Positions 60,869-64,000 of a stretch of 64,000 nucleotides of DNA are shown one piece after another (within the stretch, counting starts at the first letter, position 1; each line of letters opens with the position of its first letter). Position numbers and translations under genes: made by a program. Below the pieces are notes generated by a model, which made no database searches, had not been told where the DNA came from, and worked only from the letters and a program-made list of their open reading frames with translations. Location of the stretch: assembly GCF_030268685.1 (NCBI RefSeq), contig NZ_BSRQ01000011.1, forward strand, positions 1 through 64,000, written 5' to 3'. This DNA comes from Microtetraspora sp. NBRC 13810. Its GTDB lineage: Bacteria > Actinomycetota > Actinomycetes > Streptosporangiales > Streptosporangiaceae.

Positions 60869-62167
60869 ATGAGAACCGCCGACCTGAGATCCCTCGAACC
60901 GTCCGGCACGGACGCGACCGCGACGCGCTCGGTGGCGCCGCCGGCCATGCCGGTCGCCGGCGCCCAGAGAACACGCTCAGGCGCAGACGATCCGGCACAG
61001 GCCGTGGCGGATCCCAAGACGGTGTTCACCGAGCTCTGCGCGGCGCTGTTCGCCTTCCTGCGTCGCAGCGACCAGCGCAGGAAGGGCGAGGACTACGTCC
61101 GCGGCCTGCTGGAGGCCCCCGGGCGCAAGTCGATCCGGAGCATGGCGGCGATCCTCGGCGGCAGGGGCACCGCGCAGAGCCTGCACCATTTCATCTGCAG
61201 TTCCACCTGGGACTGGGTCCCGGTACGCCAGAGCCTGGCGCACTATCTCGTGGACACGACGCCGCCGGCCGCCTGGGTGCTGCGCCCCATGGTGATCCCG
61301 AAGGCCGGACAGCACTCCGTCGGCGTGGGCAAGTACTTCTCCCCTGCCGACGGGCAGATGCTCAACGCCCAGCAGGCCATCGGTCTGTGGACCGCTTCGG
61401 AGCAGTTCACCGGTCCGATCAACTGGCGGCTCCACCTGCCGGTCGCCTGGTTCGAGGAGGTGCAGGGCGACGGCCGGGCGGCACTCCTGGCCGGGGCCGG
61501 ATCGGACCAGCCCAGCGACTGCGCGATCGAGGCGTACATGGAGGCGATGTCGGACTGGGGCCTGCCGGCCCGGCCGGTCGTGGTGAACCTGGAGACCACC
61601 CAGACGATGCCGGTCGTCCGCGCGCTGCACTCCATGGGGTCCAGGTTCGTCGCCAAGATCGGCGGTAACGTGCCGCTCACCGTGGACGACCCCGCGCTGA
61701 CCGGCTACGGGGCGAGCACGCTCCCGGCCCGGCAGATCATGCACGCCGCCCGCAGGCTGCGGCGGCCGGTGATGTGGCCGGGTCAGTCGGCGAACGGGAT
61801 ACGGGGAACCAGCCTGCTCGCCTCCGTGCGGGTGCGCGAGGCCCCGACGGCCGACCAGGCGCCGGCGTCCATCCGGCGCGGGCGGCGGCTGCTGCTGTGG
61901 GGGGTCGCGGAACACGGCGGGAGCTGGCCGGGCGAGCTGTGGCTGAGCGACCTGGGCACCACCCATCCCGCCGCCCTGCTCCGGCTGAGCAGGCTCTCCG
62001 CCAAGGTGGACCACGACTTCAGCACCGTCTCCGAGCAGGTGGGCATCCGCGACTACGTCGGACGCTCCTATGCCGGGTGGCACCGGCACATCACCCTCGC
62101 CTCCGCCGCGCACGCCATCGCCGTACGGTCCGCCTTCTCCACGTGGCCGTTGAACAGGGCTTCTTGA
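60869..62167 (+). CDS. IS701-type transposase homologue, catalytic residues apparently lost
   Basis: A 432-residue protein of the IS701/DDE type. Family landmarks remain: 'RKGEDYVRGLLEAPGRKSIR', 'PKAGQHSVGVGKYF', 'IRDYVGRSYAGWHRHITLAS'. But where IS701 transposases have the first catalytic Asp (IDDxxFPKxGxxSVGV) this one reads 'VLRPMVIPKAGQHSVGV' (137-153), and the second Asp region (VVADAGYG) reads 'VVVNLETTQ' (237-245). No flanking inverted repeats were spotted. I think it is a domesticated, non-transposing protein serving the cluster. The start with GGGGAC upstream is tentative. Confidence 0.75.
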   Translation: MRTADLRSLEPSGTDATATRSVAPPAMPVAGAQRTRSGADDPAQAVADPKTVFTELCAALFAFLRRSDQRRKGEDYVRGLLEAPGRKSIRSMAAILGGRGTAQSLHHFICSSTWDWVPVRQSLAHYLVDTTPPAAWVLRPMVIPKAGQHSVGVGKYFSPADGQMLNAQQAIGLWTASEQFTGPINWRLHLPVAWFEEVQGDGRAALLAGAGSDQPSDCAIEAYMEAMSDWGLPARPVVVNLETTQTMPVVRALHSMGSRFVAKIGGNVPLTVDDPALTGYGASTLPARQIMHAARRLRRPVMWPGQSANGIRGTSLLASVRVREAPTADQAPASIRRGRRLLLWGVAEHGGSWPGELWLSDLGTTHPAALLRLSRLSAKVDHDFSTVSEQVGIRDYVGRSYAGWHRHITLASAAHAIAVRSAFSTWPLNRAS

Positions 62168-62243
62168 GACACGACGGTTCGCGAGGCCGACCGTACGTTG
62201 CCGCACCACCGCCTCGCCACTCGCTTCGTTCAGGGAGACACCA

Positions 62244-63416
62244 GTGGAGGACGAGCTACTCAAGATCCGGTCGAGACCCGCGGCACAGCAGCCGGAGTGG
62301 GGGGACGCCCCGCTCCTGACCACGGTGCACAGGCGGCTTCGGAACAGTCCCGGGCTGGTGTGCGGCGATGACGTCTCCCGCCTGCGCTCGGTCCTGGCGC
62401 GGGTGGCGGCGGGGCAGGCGCTCGTCGTCCTGGCCGGCGACTGCAGCGAGGACCCGGCCGAGTGCACCGCCGCCTCCGTCGCGCGCAAGGTCGGGCTGCT
62501 GGACCTGCTCGCCGGCACCCTCAAGATGATCACGGGCAAGCCGGTCGTGCGCGCCGGGCGCATCGCCGGTCAGTTCGCCAAGCCCCGCTCCCGTCCCACC
62601 GAGCGCCGGGGCGACGTCACGCTGCCGGTGTACCGGGGCCACATGGTCAACAGCCCCGACCCCGATCCGCTCCGCAGGAGGCCCGACCCGCTGCGGATCC
62701 TGGCCGGTTACCGGGCGGCGGCCGAGGCCATGTCGCAACTGGGCTGGCTGGGCGACCGGACCGGGTTCGACATCGACCCGCCGGTCTGGACCGCCCACGA
62801 GGCGCTGCTCCTCGACTACGAGCTGCCCATGCTCCGCCGGGACGCGCACGGACAGCATCTGCTCGCCTCCACGCACTGGCCGTGGATCGGCGACCGGACC
62901 CGGGACGTGGACGGCGCGCACGTGTCGCTGCTGTCCATGGTGATCAACCCGGTGGCCTGCAAGATCGGCCCCGGTGTCACGACCGGCGAACTCCTGGAGC
63001 TGTGCCGGCGGCTGGACCCCGGCCGCGTCCCCGGGCGGCTGACCCTGGTCGCGCGGATGGGTCCCGAGGCCGTGGCCGACCGGCTTCCCCCTCTGGTGGC
63101 GGCGGTGCGCGGCGCCGGACATCCGGTGATCTGGCTGACCGATCCGCTGCACGCCAACACCGTCACCACCCCCAGCGGGCTGAAGACCCGCTACGTGGAC
63201 ACGGTCGTCCGCGAGGTCCAGCGGTTCCAGATCGCGGTCACCAGCGCCGGCGGCGTCGCGGGCGGGCTGCACCTGGAGACCACCCCGGACGAGGTGACCG
63301 AGTGCGTGGCCAACAGCTCGGACGACGACCGCGTGACCGACAAGTACACCACCTTCTGCGACCCCCGGCTCAACCCGAGCCAGGCCGTGTCGGTGATCTC
63401 GGCCTGGACCTGGTGA
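62244..63416 (+). CDS. Class II DAHP synthase (PhzC-like)
   Basis: A 390-residue 3-deoxy-D-arabino-heptulosonate-7-phosphate synthase, first step of the shikimate pathway (PEP plus erythrose 4-phosphate). Seen: 'VVLAGDCSEDPAECTAASVA' (the metal-binding Cys), 'PVVRAGRIAGQFAKPRSRPT', 'NPVACKIGPGVTTGELLELC', and 'VIWLTDPLHANTVTTPSGLK'. About 70 residues shorter than housekeeping class II enzymes, as for PhzC-type copies that escape feedback inhibition. GTG start with GGGAG upstream. It supplies chorismate for the cluster's aromatic unit. Confidence 0.93.
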   Translation: MEDELLKIRSRPAAQQPEWGDAPLLTTVHRRLRNSPGLVCGDDVSRLRSVLARVAAGQALVVLAGDCSEDPAECTAASVARKVGLLDLLAGTLKMITGKPVVRAGRIAGQFAKPRSRPTERRGDVTLPVYRGHMVNSPDPDPLRRRPDPLRILAGYRAAAEAMSQLGWLGDRTGFDIDPPVWTAHEALLLDYELPMLRRDAHGQHLLASTHWPWIGDRTRDVDGAHVSLLSMVINPVACKIGPGVTTGELLELCRRLDPGRVPGRLTLVARMGPEAVADRLPPLVAAVRGAGHPVIWLTDPLHANTVTTPSGLKTRYVDTVVREVQRFQIAVTSAGGVAGGLHLETTPDEVTECVANSSDDDRVTDKYTTFCDPRLNPSQAVSVISAWTW

Positions 63417-63471
63417 CCAACGACCCATCGGCGGCGACTTCGAGCCCCGCCGTATCGAGGAGGGAACCGCG

Positions 63472-64000
63472 ATGGACAACGGCATCGCCGTCGTTACCGG
63501 TGCCGCGAGCGGAATAGGCGCGTCGGTCGCCCGTGCCCTGGGGAAGCTCGGGGTCACGGTGGCCGCCGTGGACTCCGACGCCGACACGCTGCGGCGCACC
63601 ACCGAGAAGCTCACCGCGGACGGACTGCACGCCGTGGGGTACGCGGCCGACGTGGCGGACCGCGCCGAAGTCGAGGCGATGGCCGAGGCGGTCGAACGTG
63701 ACCTGGGGCCGGTGGACCACCTGGTCAACTGCGCCGGGATCCTCCGCCTGGGCCGGGTCCTCGACCTCACCCGGGACGACTGGGCCGCCAGCCTCGCGGT
63801 GAACACGACCGGCGTCTTCAACACCTCGCAGGCTCTGGTCCGGCGGATGGTGCCGCGGTCGCGCGGGGCCGTCGTCACCGTGGTGTCCAACGCGGCCACC
63901 ACCCCCCGGATGGACATGGCCGCCTACGCGGCGTCCAAGGCGGCCGCCGCGGCGTTCACGAAGTGCCTGGGGCTTGAGGTCGCCGGGTACGGGATCCGCT
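63472..64000 (+). CDS. 2,3-dihydro-2,3-dihydroxybenzoate dehydrogenase-like SDR (partial, runs off the edge)
   Basis: The first 176 codons of an SDR similar to DhbA/EntA: 'GIAVVTGAASGIGASVARAL', 'VDHLVNCAGILRLGRVLDLT', 'VVTVVSNAATTPRMDMAAYA' with Ser/Tyr/Lys of the active site (AAYAASKAAA). 'NCAG' and 'LRLG' are typical of DhbA. These oxidise a dihydrodiol, or dihydro-3-hydroxyanthranilate to 3-hydroxyanthranilate, to the aromatic product. GAGGAGGG precedes the ATG. It follows the DAHP synthase by 55 bases in the same operon. Confidence 0.85.
   Translation, partial: MDNGIAVVTGAASGIGASVARALGKLGVTVAAVDSDADTLRRTTEKLTADGLHAVGYAADVADRAEVEAMAEAVERDLGPVDHLVNCAGILRLGRVLDLTRDDWAASLAVNTTGVFNTSQALVRRMVPRSRGAVVTVVSNAATTPRMDMAAYAASKAAAAAFTKCLGLEVAGYGIR

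Noticed and set aside
60576..62243. A live insertion sequence around the IS701-type gene
   Set aside because: No terminal inverted repeats or target duplication were noticed, and the catalytic residues appear lost; treated as a domesticated gene instead.

Overview
The window is high-GC DNA with almost exclusively G/C third codon positions, dense short operons joined by ATGA/GTGA overlaps, many families typical of actinomycetes (ECF41 sigma factor, ROK and LAL regulators, F420-type LLM enzyme, class II DAHP synthase) and paired XRE-like/HAD genes. It looks like the chromosome of a filamentous actinomycete; a Streptosporangiales-type host is my guess, not something the sequence proves. I saw no tRNA, rRNA or CRISPR array.

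Left part (1-13.7 kb): small stress, resistance and metabolic genes. A SnoaL-like protein, a RidA protein, an aminoglycoside-phosphotransferase-like kinase, and an ArsR-controlled operon (AHSA1 protein, ArsR, MFS exporter, SDR) preceded by two near-identical 20-bp palindromes. Next come a TetR repressor divergent from an NmrA-like protein with an inverted repeat between them, an internally deleted F420 enzyme, a 45-aa EF-hand-loop protein coupled to a GNAT acetyltransferase, and an ECF41 sigma factor followed by its probable partner oxidoreductase.

Toxin region (13.7-28.6 kb): a large Tc (toxin complex) A component split into an N-terminal protein (24409-28293) and a C-terminal protein (15749-22075). 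Between them lies about 2.3 kb with a pentapeptide-repeat membrane protein, an unrelated hypothetical gene on the opposite strand and gene fragments. Directly after the C-terminal half, with a strong ribosome binding site, is a 671-aa HEATH-type metallopeptidase without a signal peptide. No TcB/TcC (Rhs) gene is present. This is the best candidate for an undescribed system here.

Middle (28.6-51.5 kb): secreted hydrolases, a pair of small genes divergent from an XRE-like/HAD pair, a LacI remnant beside a ROK regulator, a CopC-like protein with an iron-box-like core upstream, a secreted ThuA/sorbosone-dehydrogenase protein with duplicated discoidin domains, and a tightly overlapping six-gene surface/membrane operon ending in a truncated histidine kinase and its response regulator. 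A cytochrome P450, a lipoprotein and an ECF sigma factor coupled to a membrane protein with an FtsX-like extracellular domain follow.

Right part (51.5-64 kb, running off the edge): a probable meroterpenoid biosynthetic cluster. It has a UbiA prenyltransferase, a LAL regulator with a perfect 25-bp palindrome upstream, a dedicated isoprenoid supply operon (ispH, polyprenyl synthase, dxs, ispG), and divergently a catalytically dead-looking IS701-type transposase homologue, a class II DAHP synthase and a DhbA/EntA-like dehydrogenase. Together these suggest prenylation of a chorismate-derived aromatic such as a 3-hydroxyanthranilate or 2,3-dihydroxybenzoate unit.
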